From CALVUJ01 sp045119835 (GTDB lineage Bacteria; Bacillota_I; Bacilli_A; RFN20; DUOF01): 64,000 nt of DNA. The translations under genes were made by a program, and so were the position numbers. The stretch spans positions 173,948-237,947 of the forward strand of contig JBGVED010000022.1 in the NCBI GenBank assembly GCA_045119835.1. The letters are read 5' to 3'. The notes beneath the pieces were generated by a model. It did no database searches. It was not told where the DNA came from and saw only the letters and a list, made by a program, of their open reading frames with translations. Shown piece after piece: positions 39,474-47,972 of this stretch; within the stretch, counting starts at the first letter, position 1; every line of letters begins with the position of its first letter.

Positions 39474-40339
39474 AATTTTTTAACATATTTAGATCCCATG
39501 CTTATCCAACCTGCACCTGATTTTAATTTTCCGAATCCATTTTTAATTTCCACTATAGTAAAGACTTGTCCTTCAAAAACTTGTCCTTTTATTTTGGAAT
39601 TAGAATCAGCATTTTCTCTTATATTTAATCCTTCTTTACCTTTATAAATTATTTTTACAAGGAAAGATGTTTTAACTGAACTAGGTTGTGATGGTGCAGC
39701 AGGTTGTGCAGCTGGAACTTTATTATTATTTATTTGACTTGATTTTTTATAAGTTATATTAAATAATTCACATAAAGCTTTTACTGTTGCTTCGCATAAT
39801 TCAGCTCTATTATTTTTTAATACTTTTAAATCTTCTCTGTTAGTATAGAATGCATACTCTATTAATATAGAAGGCATAGTAGCTTTATATATTACTGTAA
39901 AGTTTTCAGATTTAACTCCTCTATTAACAGAACCCGGTCTTACCTTTTTCAACGCTTCGTGTATTCTTTTACACATTACTGACGCACAATTCTTAGATCT
40001 AGCTGATGCGTTTTTAGCATGGAACACTTCTACACCATTTGCAGTTGTCCATGTACCATAAGCATTTGCATGTAATGATACAAATAATGCATTTGGTTTA
40101 CCAAGAGTAGACCATTTTTTATTTGCAGAAGCGGCTCTAGTTGATAAAGGTATATCACTTACTTTGTCAGGATTTGGATTAGTTAAAAAAACATTAAAGC
40201 CTAATTCTTTAAGTCTTTTTTGTAATCTGTATTGCATGTCATTGTTGAATTCCCATTCATACATAGAATTGTCTGGAGCTCTTTTCCCTCCAGTATTTTT
40301 TGCATGTCCAGAGTCTAATATGATTAATGGTTTAGCCAA
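39470..40339 (-). CDS. Endolysin: N-acetylmuramoyl-L-alanine amidase (Amidase_3) with SH3b domain
   Basis: Residues 1-195 form an Amidase_3 domain. The predicted zinc ligands are H12 (LDSGHAKNTGG), E30 (YEWEFN) and H90 (SLHANA); the catalytic Glu is E161 (ILIEYAF). A Pro/Ala/Ser-rich linker follows (~200-215). The C-terminal SH3b-like wall-binding domain (LNIRENADSNSKIKG...GWISMGSKYV) ends the protein. There is no signal peptide, so export would depend on a holin. Two membrane proteins lie directly upstream (22-nt gap), making this a lysis cassette. It would cut the bond between muramic acid and the stem peptide. Confidence 0.9.
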   Translation of the reverse strand: MAKPLIILDSGHAKNTGGKRAPDNSMYEWEFNNDMQYRLQKRLKELGFNVFLTNPNPDKVSDIPLSTRAASANKKWSTLGKPNALFVSLHANAYGTWTTANGVEVFHAKNASARSKNCASVMCKRIHEALKKVRPGSVNRGVKSENFTVIYKATMPSILIEYAFYTNREDLKVLKNNRAELCEATVKALCELFNITYKKSSQINNNKVPAAQPAAPSQPSSVKTSFLVKIIYKGKEGLNIRENADSNSKIKGQVFEGQVFTIVEIKNGFGKLKSGAGWISMGSKYVKKL

Positions 40340-40360
40340 GAATAATCACTCCTTTATTAA

Positions 40361-40717
40361 TTAATATTCATCATTGTGAAAATTATTATCGTCAACATAT
40401 TGGTCTCCCAATATTTCTTTTATTTTAGCTAATGTATCTTCTACACCTTGATTGTAAGCATCAAAATCTATTTGTGATTCGTCTTCTGGAGTTTCTGGAT
40501 CATCTATAAATTGGTTTTTTATTTTTGTTTTTTTAATAGAAGCAAGCATCCATAACTCTCCAGTACAGAACCCAAAAAAGCAAGTTATTAAAGTAGCTGA
40601 AAGTTCTACTTGTGTAACGAATTGAAGATAAATAGCTAATCCGGTAAACGTAAATAGCGATGCTATTACGAATGGTATTATCCATTTGCCTAGATGAACT
40701 TTTTTGTTTTGTTTCAT
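40361..40717 (-). CDS. Putative holin (two membrane segments, 118 aa)
   Basis: Two hydrophobic segments (WIIPFVIASLFTFTGLAIYL, residues ~12-31, and LSATLITCFFGFCTGELWML, ~39-58) are followed by a charged, acidic C-terminal domain. Size, topology and position between a coiled-coil membrane protein and the endolysin suggest a class II-type holin. The start has AAGGAGA upstream at good spacing. No family is recognised from sequence alone; the long acidic tail is unusual for a holin. It could instead be a membrane accessory. Confidence 0.6.
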   Translation of the reverse strand: MKQNKKVHLGKWIIPFVIASLFTFTGLAIYLQFVTQVELSATLITCFFGFCTGELWMLASIKKTKIKNQFIDDPETPEDESQIDFDAYNQGVEDTLAKIKEILGDQYVDDNNFHNDEY

Positions 40718-40729
40718 AATTAGTTCTCC

Positions 40730-41044
40730 TTATTTGATTAAGAAGCCTATTATCACGGAAACAAAAGCACTGAATACTGCAACACCCATAGATATGAATA
40801 CACCAGTTTGTTGTTTTTTTGCATCTTGCATATTTTTTCTAGTGAATTGTTCCATAGTGCTAGCTCTGTTTTCAAGACTTCTTATAGTCTTATCGTGCTC
40901 TCTATTCTGAGCTTCTAAATTATCGACTCTTGTGTTAAGAGTTTTTGCGTCTAATTTTATTTCTTCTATGACGCTTAATTTTGCTTTTACTACAGCGATA
41001 TCTTGTAATAATTGTAATAATAGATCTTGAGTTTTATCATCCAT
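40730..41044 (-). CDS. XhlA-like coiled-coil membrane protein, probable holin partner
   Basis: About 104 aa: an N-terminal coiled coil (VKAKLSVIEEIKLDAKTLNTR, then NLEAQNREHDKTIRSLENRA) and a single C-terminal membrane segment (ISMGVAVFSAFVSVIIGFLI). This is the layout of the XhlA/hemolysin family that works with a holin in Bacillus prophages. The GTG at 41056 abuts the ribosome binding site; the ATG at 41044 lies 9 bases after GAGGTG and is chosen. The three-gene order XhlA-like, holin-like, endolysin supports the lysis role. Confidence 0.65.
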   Translation of the reverse strand: MDDKTQDLLLQLLQDIAVVKAKLSVIEEIKLDAKTLNTRVDNLEAQNREHDKTIRSLENRASTMEQFTRKNMQDAKKQQTGVFISMGVAVFSAFVSVIIGFLIK

Positions 41045-41063
41045 TATACATAACACCTCTTTT

Positions 41064-41112
41064 CGTATAGATATTACTCTGTTGTCAATATGGTGTTATC
41101 GTATAGTAATAT
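41064..41112 (-). promoter_or_regulatory. Possible regulatory region before the lysis cassette
   Basis: Two copies of CTATACG (minus strand, 41106-41100 and 41070-41064) flank a TTGACA (41089-41084). ATATTAC/GTAATAT form an inverted repeat (41071-41077, 41106-41112). CTATACG also occurs at the TACGTA promoters. No clean -10 at 17 bp spacing from TTGACA was found, so this is tentative. Confidence 0.3.
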
Positions 41113-41118
41113 TTTAAT

Positions 41119-42036
41119 TTATAATTTTCTTAAATCTACAAACCCAAAACCTGTTTGTTTTCTATTATATTCAGGAAGTCTATCTGTACATTTTATTAAA
41201 GCAGCATATAATTCCTCTTCATGTGGTTCTCTTTTGAAAACTTCTTTAAACCATTGTTTTAATAATAATACACATCCAGATACTTGCGGAGTTGCTTGAC
41301 TAGTACCATCTAATAAAGCATAACTATTGTTTAGATACGCACTTAATATTCTTTCTCCATAACATACACAATCTACGAATAAATTACTATTACTAAAATA
41401 ACTTGGTTCTTTTCTTTTATTTATAGCTCCTACTTCTATTACTTCTCTGTATGCCCCTGGATAACAAAGTTCATCTACAAGTCCTTTATCTCCTCTTGCT
41501 TCATTACCACTTGCACAACATACTGTTATATTTTTATTAACAGCTCTTTTTACCGCTTCATGTAATTCAGGTATATCAACTCCACCACCAAGACTCATAT
41601 TAATAACATCTACATTTTGATCTACCGCGTAATTAATAGCATTTATTATAGAATCAAAACTTCCTGAACCATTTTCTCCTAGAGCTTTGCATATTAATAG
41701 TTTAGCATCTGGAGCTATTCCTCCATTAAAAGATAAATAAGGATGAGAAGCTATTAATCCTGCAACATGAGTACCGTGTCCATTTAAATCAGAAAAATCT
41801 TCAGGCCCTTTTCCTTCTTTTATAAAATTACGTCCGCCTATTATCTTATCTTTAAATGCAGGATGTTTGAAATCGCAACCACTATCTATAACAGCACAAA
41901 CCGTATCTTTACCTGTTATACCTATATCATATAAATGTTGTGGATTCAATAATGATTTATAATACGAAGCAGTTGACATAGCACAAACTTCTGCTTCATT
42001 TAAGATTTGAAGATTGTCTTTAATTACATTAAACAT
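41119..42036 (-). CDS. Subtilisin-like serine protease (S8 family)
   Basis: The full S8 catalytic set is present: Asp in VIDSGCDF (D51), His in NGHGTHVAGL (H87), oxyanion Asn in ASGNEA (N178) and Ser in DGTSQATP (S246). The 305-aa protein has no signal peptide and only a short N-terminal extension, so it should act inside the infected cell or in the particle. It lies between the DnaE gene and the lysis genes, with AGGAGTG before the ATG. Possible roles are head/tail maturation, activation of lysis proteins or cleavage of host proteins; none is shown. The sequence supports activity, but the target is unknown. Confidence 0.85.
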   Translation of the reverse strand: MFNVIKDNLQILNEAEVCAMSTASYYKSLLNPQHLYDIGITGKDTVCAVIDSGCDFKHPAFKDKIIGGRNFIKEGKGPEDFSDLNGHGTHVAGLIASHPYLSFNGGIAPDAKLLICKALGENGSGSFDSIINAINYAVDQNVDVINMSLGGGVDIPELHEAVKRAVNKNITVCCASGNEARGDKGLVDELCYPGAYREVIEVGAINKRKEPSYFSNSNLFVDCVCYGERILSAYLNNSYALLDGTSQATPQVSGCVLLLKQWFKEVFKREPHEEELYAALIKCTDRLPEYNRKQTGFGFVDLRKL

Positions 42037-42060
42037 TATATCACTCCTAATTAATTTATT

Positions 42061-42089
42061 AAGAGACTGCTATAAAACAACAGTCTCTT
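42061..42089 (-). terminator. Hairpin at the dnaE end (weak terminator)
   Basis: A 9-bp stem AAGAGACTG/CAGTCTCTT with an 11-nt loop carries the DnaE stop next to its stem. The following sequence (AATAAATTAATT) has no real T-run, so partial read-through into the protease gene is likely. Confidence 0.5.
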
Positions 42090-45000
42090 TTGCTTGTTTT
42101 ACTATCACTTTATTCTTATCTGATTTTTTGCCGCTGACTCTTACATATTGATTATAATGCATATCAAATAAATTAACATATTTGGAATAAGCACTGGAGA
42201 ATATAACAAGTTCAATAACTGTGTTATCTAAAAGTGTTTCTGCTTTTACAAAAGCCATTAATTTATTATTCTTATCATATTTTTCATGAACGCTTATTAA
42301 TTTAACATCAAATGTTATTGATTCATCTAATGGTACAGTAGTGAACCAAGGCTTAACTGTTAATGATGTTCCTAATGTTTCTGATTCATATTCCATAGAT
42401 AATTTATCATTATAGTCTTCTTCTACTAATATATCATCTTTTACTTTTCTAATTGCGTAAAATTCATTAATTAATGCATTTCTATTTTTATTAAAACAAT
42501 CAAATGCTCCTGCTTTTATTAATGCCATAACAACTCTTTTATTTGCAACTTTCTTAGGAAGTCTAGTTAAGAAATCTTCCAATGATGCATAAGGTTGACC
42601 TTCTATTATTGCTTCTAATGCAGATTCTCCTACTCCTTTTATATTATTTAATCCAAATAATATTTCGTTTCTATCAGGATCTGGAGTGAAATATATAGTT
42701 GATTTATTTATATGAGGTATAACTGTTTTAATTCCGAATTGTTCTTCTATTGTTTCCATATATTTAACACGTTTTTCTTCGCTATCTTGTATAGTTAATA
42801 CTGCTGCATAAAATTCAACTGGATAATAGTATTTAAGCCAAGCAGTTATTATACTATTTAAACTATATGATGTTGCATGTGATTTGTTAAATAGATAATC
42901 ACAATATGAATCTAGACTATCAAAGTATTCGATTAAATCTTCTTTTTTATATCCATTAGCTATTCCGCCTTTTATAGCTGGTCCGTATTCATCTTCTGGT
43001 TTACCATATACAAACCATTGTTTACATAATTCAAGTAAATCACGTTTCTTTTTAGCCATAGCTTTACGTAAATAGCTGTCTGCTTGGTTATCAGAAAATC
43101 CTGCTATATCTTTTGCAAGTAACATTGGTTGTTCTTGATACAATGTAGTATTGTATGTGCTTTGCATATAAGGGAAATCACCTAATATAAAATCTATATT
43201 TTCATCTATACCATGTTTTCTATTGCTGTACACTTTGTCCAAACCTGCACCTAATGGGCCTGGTCTTGCTATAGATGTTAAAGCTATACAGTCTTCAAAA
43301 CTATCTGGTTGCATGTCTTTTATTATAGATTTAAACAGATTAGATTCAAATTGAAATACAGATTCAGTTTGCTCTCTTTGTATCATTTCTAAAACTTTTT
43401 CATCATTTCTTATGTCTTTGTTCTCATAAAGCCAATCTAGTTCTAATTTAACTCCAGTTGTATTTTCTATAAATTGAGTACATAAATTTATAACTGACAC
43501 TGTAGCTAATCCAAGTAAATCTAACTTACAACCATTAGCTTCTTCAACTTCATTCTTATCCCATATAGAAACTTTACGTCCATTAACTGTTCTTGTAGGA
43601 AAGTATTCATTTATTGCTTTGTCTGTTATTAGTACTCCACCTGCATGGATACCACAGTTTCTTTTTACTCCATCTAGTTTTCTTGCTATTCTAAATATCT
43701 CACTATACTTATTTTCTAATTCGTCTATTTTCTTTTTCTCTTCGCCATCTAATTTGTCTATATCTTTCCAAGTAATTCCGTCGTCAAAGTTTTTAGTTAA
43801 TTCATTTGATTCAGCAAATGGTAAGTCTAAAACTCTAGCTACGTCTTTTAATCCGTTCTTAACTCCAACTATTGTCCAAGTACCAACTTGAGAAGTCTTT
43901 TCCATACCGTATTTGTGTTCAAGATAATCTATAGCTTTTTGTCTATCTAATCTAGATACGTCACTGTCTATATCAGGTAATGCTTTTCTATCCATAGTTA
44001 AGAATCTAAAGAATAGTAAATCATATTCTATTGGATCAGTACCTTTGACTATACCTAATAAAAATGCTACTAATGAACCAGCTGCAGAACCTCTACCTGG
44101 ACCAAATGGACAGCCATGAGTATTGCCCCATTCTATAAAATCTTGCACTATCAAGAAATAAGATGCATATCCTTTAGTGCATATAACATTAAGTTCATGT
44201 CTTAATCTATCTTCGTATATAGAACGCTTATTCCATATGCTATTCTTTTTAAGATGTTTATATAAATTAGTCCAACATTGAGTACTTAAATAAGTTTCAG
44301 GAGTAAATCCTTCGGGTACTTCAAATATAGGCATTATAGGTTTATTTGATCCAAGTTCTATATTGTCGTCTACCATGTCTGCTAATACATAAGTATTATT
44401 TAATGATTCCTGTATAGCACATTCATAATCATATTCATTAGGAATGTCATCTAATTTCATTTGTGATTCATAATGTTCTATAACTTCGTCATATGTCATT
44501 AACCAAAACTCATTAGTAAAACTAAATCTATCTTCTTCTGATAGTTTAGAACCAGTTCCTATACATAATAAGATATCATGTATGTAGTGGTCTTCTTTAT
44601 CTATATAATGAGAGTCTGTTCCTGTTATTAATTTTATATTTAATTCTTCAGCCATTTTGATTAGTTCTAAGTTTACTTTTATTTGTTCTTTGTCATTAAG
44701 TGGTTGTACTTCAAGGAATAATCTATCGCCGAATATTTCTTTTAATTCTTCAACATATTTATATGCTTCAGTCATATCATCATTTACTATACATTGATCT
44801 AGATAAGAACCAAGGCATGCAGTTGTACATATTAAACCTTCATTATATTTTCTTATCATATTCATATCACAATGTGGTCTACCATTGTATGTGCATTTAT
44901 CAGAAGCTTCGCCTGATAATTTCATAAGATTAATCCAACCTGTTTGGTTTTGTGCTATGAAGATTATATGATATCCTTTAGTGTCATATTTGTAAGGTTC

Positions 45001-45333
45001 TAATAATTCAGCTATATCTTTCTTCTTAGCTTTCTCTGGTATTTCTACTCCTGATTTCTTAGCAGCTTCTATGGCAAGTTTATCTCTTTCAGCTAAAGGT
45101 AAAGATAATATGTTTGTATCATGTGTATAATATAATTCATTTCCTAGTAATGGTTTAATTCCATTAGCTTTACACTCTTTCCAAAATGAATAAGTGTTTC
45201 CTAATGATCCATGGTCTGTTATAGCACAAGATGTCATGCCAAGGCTTTTGACCTTAGCAACGACTTCTTTTACTTTACTTAATCCATCAAGTAATGACGC
45301 ATCTGTATGAAGATGTGTTGGTATATAATTCAT
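42070..45333 (-). CDS. dnaE: DNA polymerase III alpha subunit (DnaE type)
   Basis: The 1,087-aa protein starts with a PHP domain (HLHTDASLLDG, ITDHGSLG, IKPLLGNELYY). The polymerase core has GPGRGSAAGSLVAF, PDIDSDVSRLDRQ (catalytic Asp pair near 453-455) and KLDLLGL (third Asp near 605). The typical SIARPGPLG, LYQEQPMLLAKDIAGFS and KSHATSYS motifs follow. A helix-hairpin-helix (LNNIKGVGESAL) and a C-terminal OB fold complete it. It ends soon after the OB domain, so the usual C-terminal tau-binding part is short or missing. The start shares one base with the RecJ stop (TAATG), showing translational coupling. It is the phage's own replicative polymerase. Confidence 0.93.
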   Translation of the reverse strand: MNYIPTHLHTDASLLDGLSKVKEVVAKVKSLGMTSCAITDHGSLGNTYSFWKECKANGIKPLLGNELYYTHDTNILSLPLAERDKLAIEAAKKSGVEIPEKAKKKDIAELLEPYKYDTKGYHIIFIAQNQTGWINLMKLSGEASDKCTYNGRPHCDMNMIRKYNEGLICTTACLGSYLDQCIVNDDMTEAYKYVEELKEIFGDRLFLEVQPLNDKEQIKVNLELIKMAEELNIKLITGTDSHYIDKEDHYIHDILLCIGTGSKLSEEDRFSFTNEFWLMTYDEVIEHYESQMKLDDIPNEYDYECAIQESLNNTYVLADMVDDNIELGSNKPIMPIFEVPEGFTPETYLSTQCWTNLYKHLKKNSIWNKRSIYEDRLRHELNVICTKGYASYFLIVQDFIEWGNTHGCPFGPGRGSAAGSLVAFLLGIVKGTDPIEYDLLFFRFLTMDRKALPDIDSDVSRLDRQKAIDYLEHKYGMEKTSQVGTWTIVGVKNGLKDVARVLDLPFAESNELTKNFDDGITWKDIDKLDGEEKKKIDELENKYSEIFRIARKLDGVKRNCGIHAGGVLITDKAINEYFPTRTVNGRKVSIWDKNEVEEANGCKLDLLGLATVSVINLCTQFIENTTGVKLELDWLYENKDIRNDEKVLEMIQREQTESVFQFESNLFKSIIKDMQPDSFEDCIALTSIARPGPLGAGLDKVYSNRKHGIDENIDFILGDFPYMQSTYNTTLYQEQPMLLAKDIAGFSDNQADSYLRKAMAKKKRDLLELCKQWFVYGKPEDEYGPAIKGGIANGYKKEDLIEYFDSLDSYCDYLFNKSHATSYSLNSIITAWLKYYYPVEFYAAVLTIQDSEEKRVKYMETIEEQFGIKTVIPHINKSTIYFTPDPDRNEILFGLNNIKGVGESALEAIIEGQPYASLEDFLTRLPKKVANKRVVMALIKAGAFDCFNKNRNALINEFYAIRKVKDDILVEEDYNDKLSMEYESETLGTSLTVKPWFTTVPLDESITFDVKLISVHEKYDKNNKLMAFVKAETLLDNTVIELVIFSSAYSKYVNLFDMHYNQYVRVSGKKSDKNKVIVKQAKETVVL

Positions 45334-47036
45334 TATTTATCAATCTCCCTTTTTGGTATAATATTTAAAATATTTAAACTAGGCTTACCAAACTTAGAAT
45401 CTAATTCAGCAATTAAAGTGACTTGTTTTGGTTCTTTAAGTTCTTTATACATATTGCCTACACCCCATGCCCAAGTTTGAATAGTTCCTGAACTATCTTT
45501 TAAATCAAAACAAACATTATTAGGATTATTTCCACTGTATTTAACTTTAGTTATTATAATATCATTTAAAGCAAATACAGGATTTGATTCTGTAAAGAAA
45601 TATAATGAACGTTGATAATCGCAATTGTCTTTAGTTACATCAGATAAAGTGATGTAGTCATCAACTACTATATCTACACTTACGGGTTCTGATTTTATTT
45701 TAGGTACTGAAGATAAGCATGCTTCTAAACAGTTTTCTAAATCTTTCATTCTATCTGCTTTTATAGTTATACCACAAGCACCTGCATGTCCTCCTACCTT
45801 AACTATAAAGTCAGTGTATTCAGATGTTGTCTTTAATACTTTTAATAAATCAATATGTCCATCACTTCTAGCAGAGCCTATTAAAACATCGCCAGTTCTA
45901 GAGAATACTATAGTACATTTATTATATTTACTTGATATATTTGATGCGATTATTCCTGCTATTCCTTCTACGCCATCCAATTCAATTACTATAGCTTGCT
46001 TATTTAAGTCAATCATTTCTTCTGCGATTTCTATTGCTTTCTTTGTTTTACTTTTACGCTTATCATTTGTATCTGCCATTTCATTATATAACTCTGCTAT
46101 ATCATCTCCATCAGCAAATAAATAATTTAAAGCTAATGATGCATTATTCATTCTGCCGCAACTATTTATTTGAGGTCCTAAACCAAATGCTATATCTTTA
46201 GGAGTCAAATCAGTATTGCTATTGAAATCTCTATAGTAATCTATAGCATCAGAACCGTATCCATCTTTTAATAATTGTAATCCATTATAAACAAATTTAA
46301 TATTATCTAATGTCATTGGCATACTATCTGTTATAGTTGCTATAGCTACATGAACCATGTATTTATAAAATAAATCATTAAACTCTTCTAACTCTAATCT
46401 TTCTAATAAAGTCATTGCTAATTTAAAAGCAACACCTGCTCCACATAAACCTTTATTGTTTTCATCTTCATTATGATAATGAGCATCTATTATAAATACA
46501 TTTTCAGGAGTATTTCCGTTAGGTTGATGATGGTCTGTTATTAAAACATCTACTCCATTTTCTAATAAGAATGCTACTTCATTCTTTTGTGCTATACCGT
46601 TATCAACTGTAATAACTAATTTATTTCCTTCGTCTTTTAATATTGATTTACACCAATTCATATTTAATCCATATCCTTCACTTCTTTCTGGAAGTTTTAT
46701 TTCAAGATGTGAATCAGAATTCATGTAATATATAGCATAACTTATTGCATCGCCCAAGATATAAGAGCTATTAACCCCGTCACTGTCGTAATCACCAAAA
46801 ATATATATCTTAGAACCAGCCGCGATGTGGGATTCAATTAGATCAGCTCCAATTTCTACATTTTTTATATTTTTATATTCAGGCATTTCTGAATAGCCTG
46901 TTGTAAGTAATGCATCTATTAATTCTCTATCATATCCTCTATTAACTAATACTTTAGATATTAAAGCATTATAACCTTCATTTATTAATGAATTAAGCAA
47001 ACTATTGTCTCTATCATTAATCTTTTTTAATTGCAT
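45333..47036 (-). CDS. recJ: RecJ-like single-strand DNA exonuclease (DHH/DHHA1)
   Basis: The 567-aa protein has the DHH phosphoesterase motifs: GDYDSDG (D82, D84, D86), VDNG (D145), TDHH (D168-H170) and IDAH (D184). The DHHA1 domain contains VGGHAGACG (about residue 400), and a C-terminal OB-like domain ends the chain. RecJ degrades single-stranded DNA 5'-3'; in a phage it may serve recombination, primer removal or fork repair. It is preceded by the ribbon-helix-helix gene (20-base overlap) and coupled to dnaE downstream. GGGGAGG lies before the ATG. Confidence 0.9.
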   Translation of the reverse strand: MQLKKINDRDNSLLNSLINEGYNALISKVLVNRGYDRELIDALLTTGYSEMPEYKNIKNVEIGADLIESHIAAGSKIYIFGDYDSDGVNSSYILGDAISYAIYYMNSDSHLEIKLPERSEGYGLNMNWCKSILKDEGNKLVITVDNGIAQKNEVAFLLENGVDVLITDHHQPNGNTPENVFIIDAHYHNEDENNKGLCGAGVAFKLAMTLLERLELEEFNDLFYKYMVHVAIATITDSMPMTLDNIKFVYNGLQLLKDGYGSDAIDYYRDFNSNTDLTPKDIAFGLGPQINSCGRMNNASLALNYLFADGDDIAELYNEMADTNDKRKSKTKKAIEIAEEMIDLNKQAIVIELDGVEGIAGIIASNISSKYNKCTIVFSRTGDVLIGSARSDGHIDLLKVLKTTSEYTDFIVKVGGHAGACGITIKADRMKDLENCLEACLSSVPKIKSEPVSVDIVVDDYITLSDVTKDNCDYQRSLYFFTESNPVFALNDIIITKVKYSGNNPNNVCFDLKDSSGTIQTWAWGVGNMYKELKEPKQVTLIAELDSKFGKPSLNILNIIPKREIDK

Positions 47037-47190
47037 TTAAATTTCCTCCCCATTCGTTATCCTCAACATACTTTTTAACTAAAAATTCTATTGTGGAATT
47101 TAAACTATTAAAATCATTTATAGCTGCAATTATATTTAATTGTTTTATAATGTCTACAGATAAAGTAGTAGTAAATTTCTTTCTCTCCAT
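47017..47190 (-). CDS. Ribbon-helix-helix (CopG/Arc-like) DNA-binding regulator (57 aa)
   Basis: A short gene read directly from the sequence. ATG at 47190 follows GAGGTG. The protein begins MERKKFTTTLSVDIIKQLNI: one basic beta strand (KKFTTTLS), then two helices (VDIIKQLNIIAAI and NSTIEFLVKKYVED). This is the standard ribbon-helix-helix layout, working as a dimer with the strand in the DNA major groove. It overlaps the RecJ start by 20 bases. About 36 bases upstream lies a doubled TACGTA motif overlapping its own promoter, so autoregulation is likely. It may control the RecJ-DnaE operon and the other TACGTA promoters. Confidence 0.75.
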   Translation of the reverse strand: MERKKFTTTLSVDIIKQLNIIAAINDFNSLNSTIEFLVKKYVEDNEWGGNLNAIKKD

Positions 47191-47210
47191 TTATTTCACC
47201 TCACATTACT

Positions 47211-47240
47211 ATTATATGCAACTTGTACGTATGGTACGTA
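47211..47240 (-). promoter_or_regulatory. Promoter with doubled TACGTA operator (RHH-recJ-dnaE operon)
   Basis: A perfect TATAAT (minus strand 47216-47211) preceded by TTGCA, with TACGTAC-CA-TACGTAC just upstream (TACGTA at 47240-47235 and 47231-47226). No TTGACA-like -35 is present; the doubled motif takes that place, suggesting activator or repressor binding. Confidence 0.6.
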
Positions 47241-47248
47241 TAGATTAA

Positions 47249-47279
47249 TAAAAAAATAGCAGAAATTAATCTGCTATTT
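47249..47279 (-). terminator. Rho-independent terminator
   Basis: Minus strand 10-bp stem AAATAGCAGA/TCTGCTATTT followed by TTTTTTATT. The stop of the 231-aa gene is in the loop. The TACGTA promoter follows at once. Confidence 0.85.
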
Positions 47280-47961
47280 CAACTATAACTGTTACATTAC
47301 CATTTAAGTTTAAGTTTTGTATTAAAGCTTTAACTTCTGCCTTTGCTATATTGTTTATATATGCATGTTTCTCTTTTGTTGCATATAAAGCAAGTATATC
47401 TTTTTTACCACTTTCCTCAAATGATTCCATAAATAGTTTTTGTGCTTCAGCCGTATCTTGTTTATTAGCCCAGAAATTATAATCAACAGAATCCATTATT
47501 AAACTATTATTGACCATACCTATATTAGTTTCATCTACATAAGGTTTATCTATTTTTATTTTAATTATTTTTCCATTGTCTGAAGGTATAACTTCAGCAT
47601 TACGTAGATTAACTACTATATCATATCTCATTTGTCCACGACCAACTAATTTGGCTTGTTTTTTAACTCCTAACTTTCCATCTGAATTGTAGTAGTAAGT
47701 ATGTTGTTTATTTACTACATTATTCTTTTGCACTGCATATTCTTGCATAGTGTTAAATTTAGATTGTATTGTTTTAACATTTAGTATAGATTCATAATGG
47801 TCACTGGCTCTTTGTTCATTTTGTTGTTTTAAATATAATTCATCTTTTAAATCATCTATCTTATGTGATTGATGTATTGACCATCCTCCTAATCCCATAG
47901 ATGCTATTATTAAACTAGCACCCGTTCCAGCTATTGCTTTTGCTTTTAAATCATCTCTCAT
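47266..47961 (-). CDS. Membrane-anchored protein, probable DUF4230 family (231 aa)
   Basis: A single N-terminal membrane segment (GTGASLIIASMGLGGWSI, residues ~12-29) is followed by a coiled-coil linker. An extracytoplasmic alpha/beta domain then contains GRGQMRYDIVVNLRNAEV and GKIIKIKIDKPYVDETNIG. The pattern of short strands and the position of the membrane anchor resemble the DUF4230 family of bacterial envelope proteins, whose function is unknown. It follows the membrane-anchored amidase by 11 bases, so both may act at the cell envelope, for example in superinfection exclusion or wall remodelling. The family call is tentative. Confidence 0.65.
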   Translation of the reverse strand: MRDDLKAKAIAGTGASLIIASMGLGGWSIHQSHKIDDLKDELYLKQQNEQRASDHYESILNVKTIQSKFNTMQEYAVQKNNVVNKQHTYYYNSDGKLGVKKQAKLVGRGQMRYDIVVNLRNAEVIPSDNGKIIKIKIDKPYVDETNIGMVNNSLIMDSVDYNFWANKQDTAEAQKLFMESFEESGKKDILALYATKEKHAYINNIAKAEVKALIQNLNLNGNVTVIVEIAD

Positions 47962-47972
47962 TTTTACATCCC

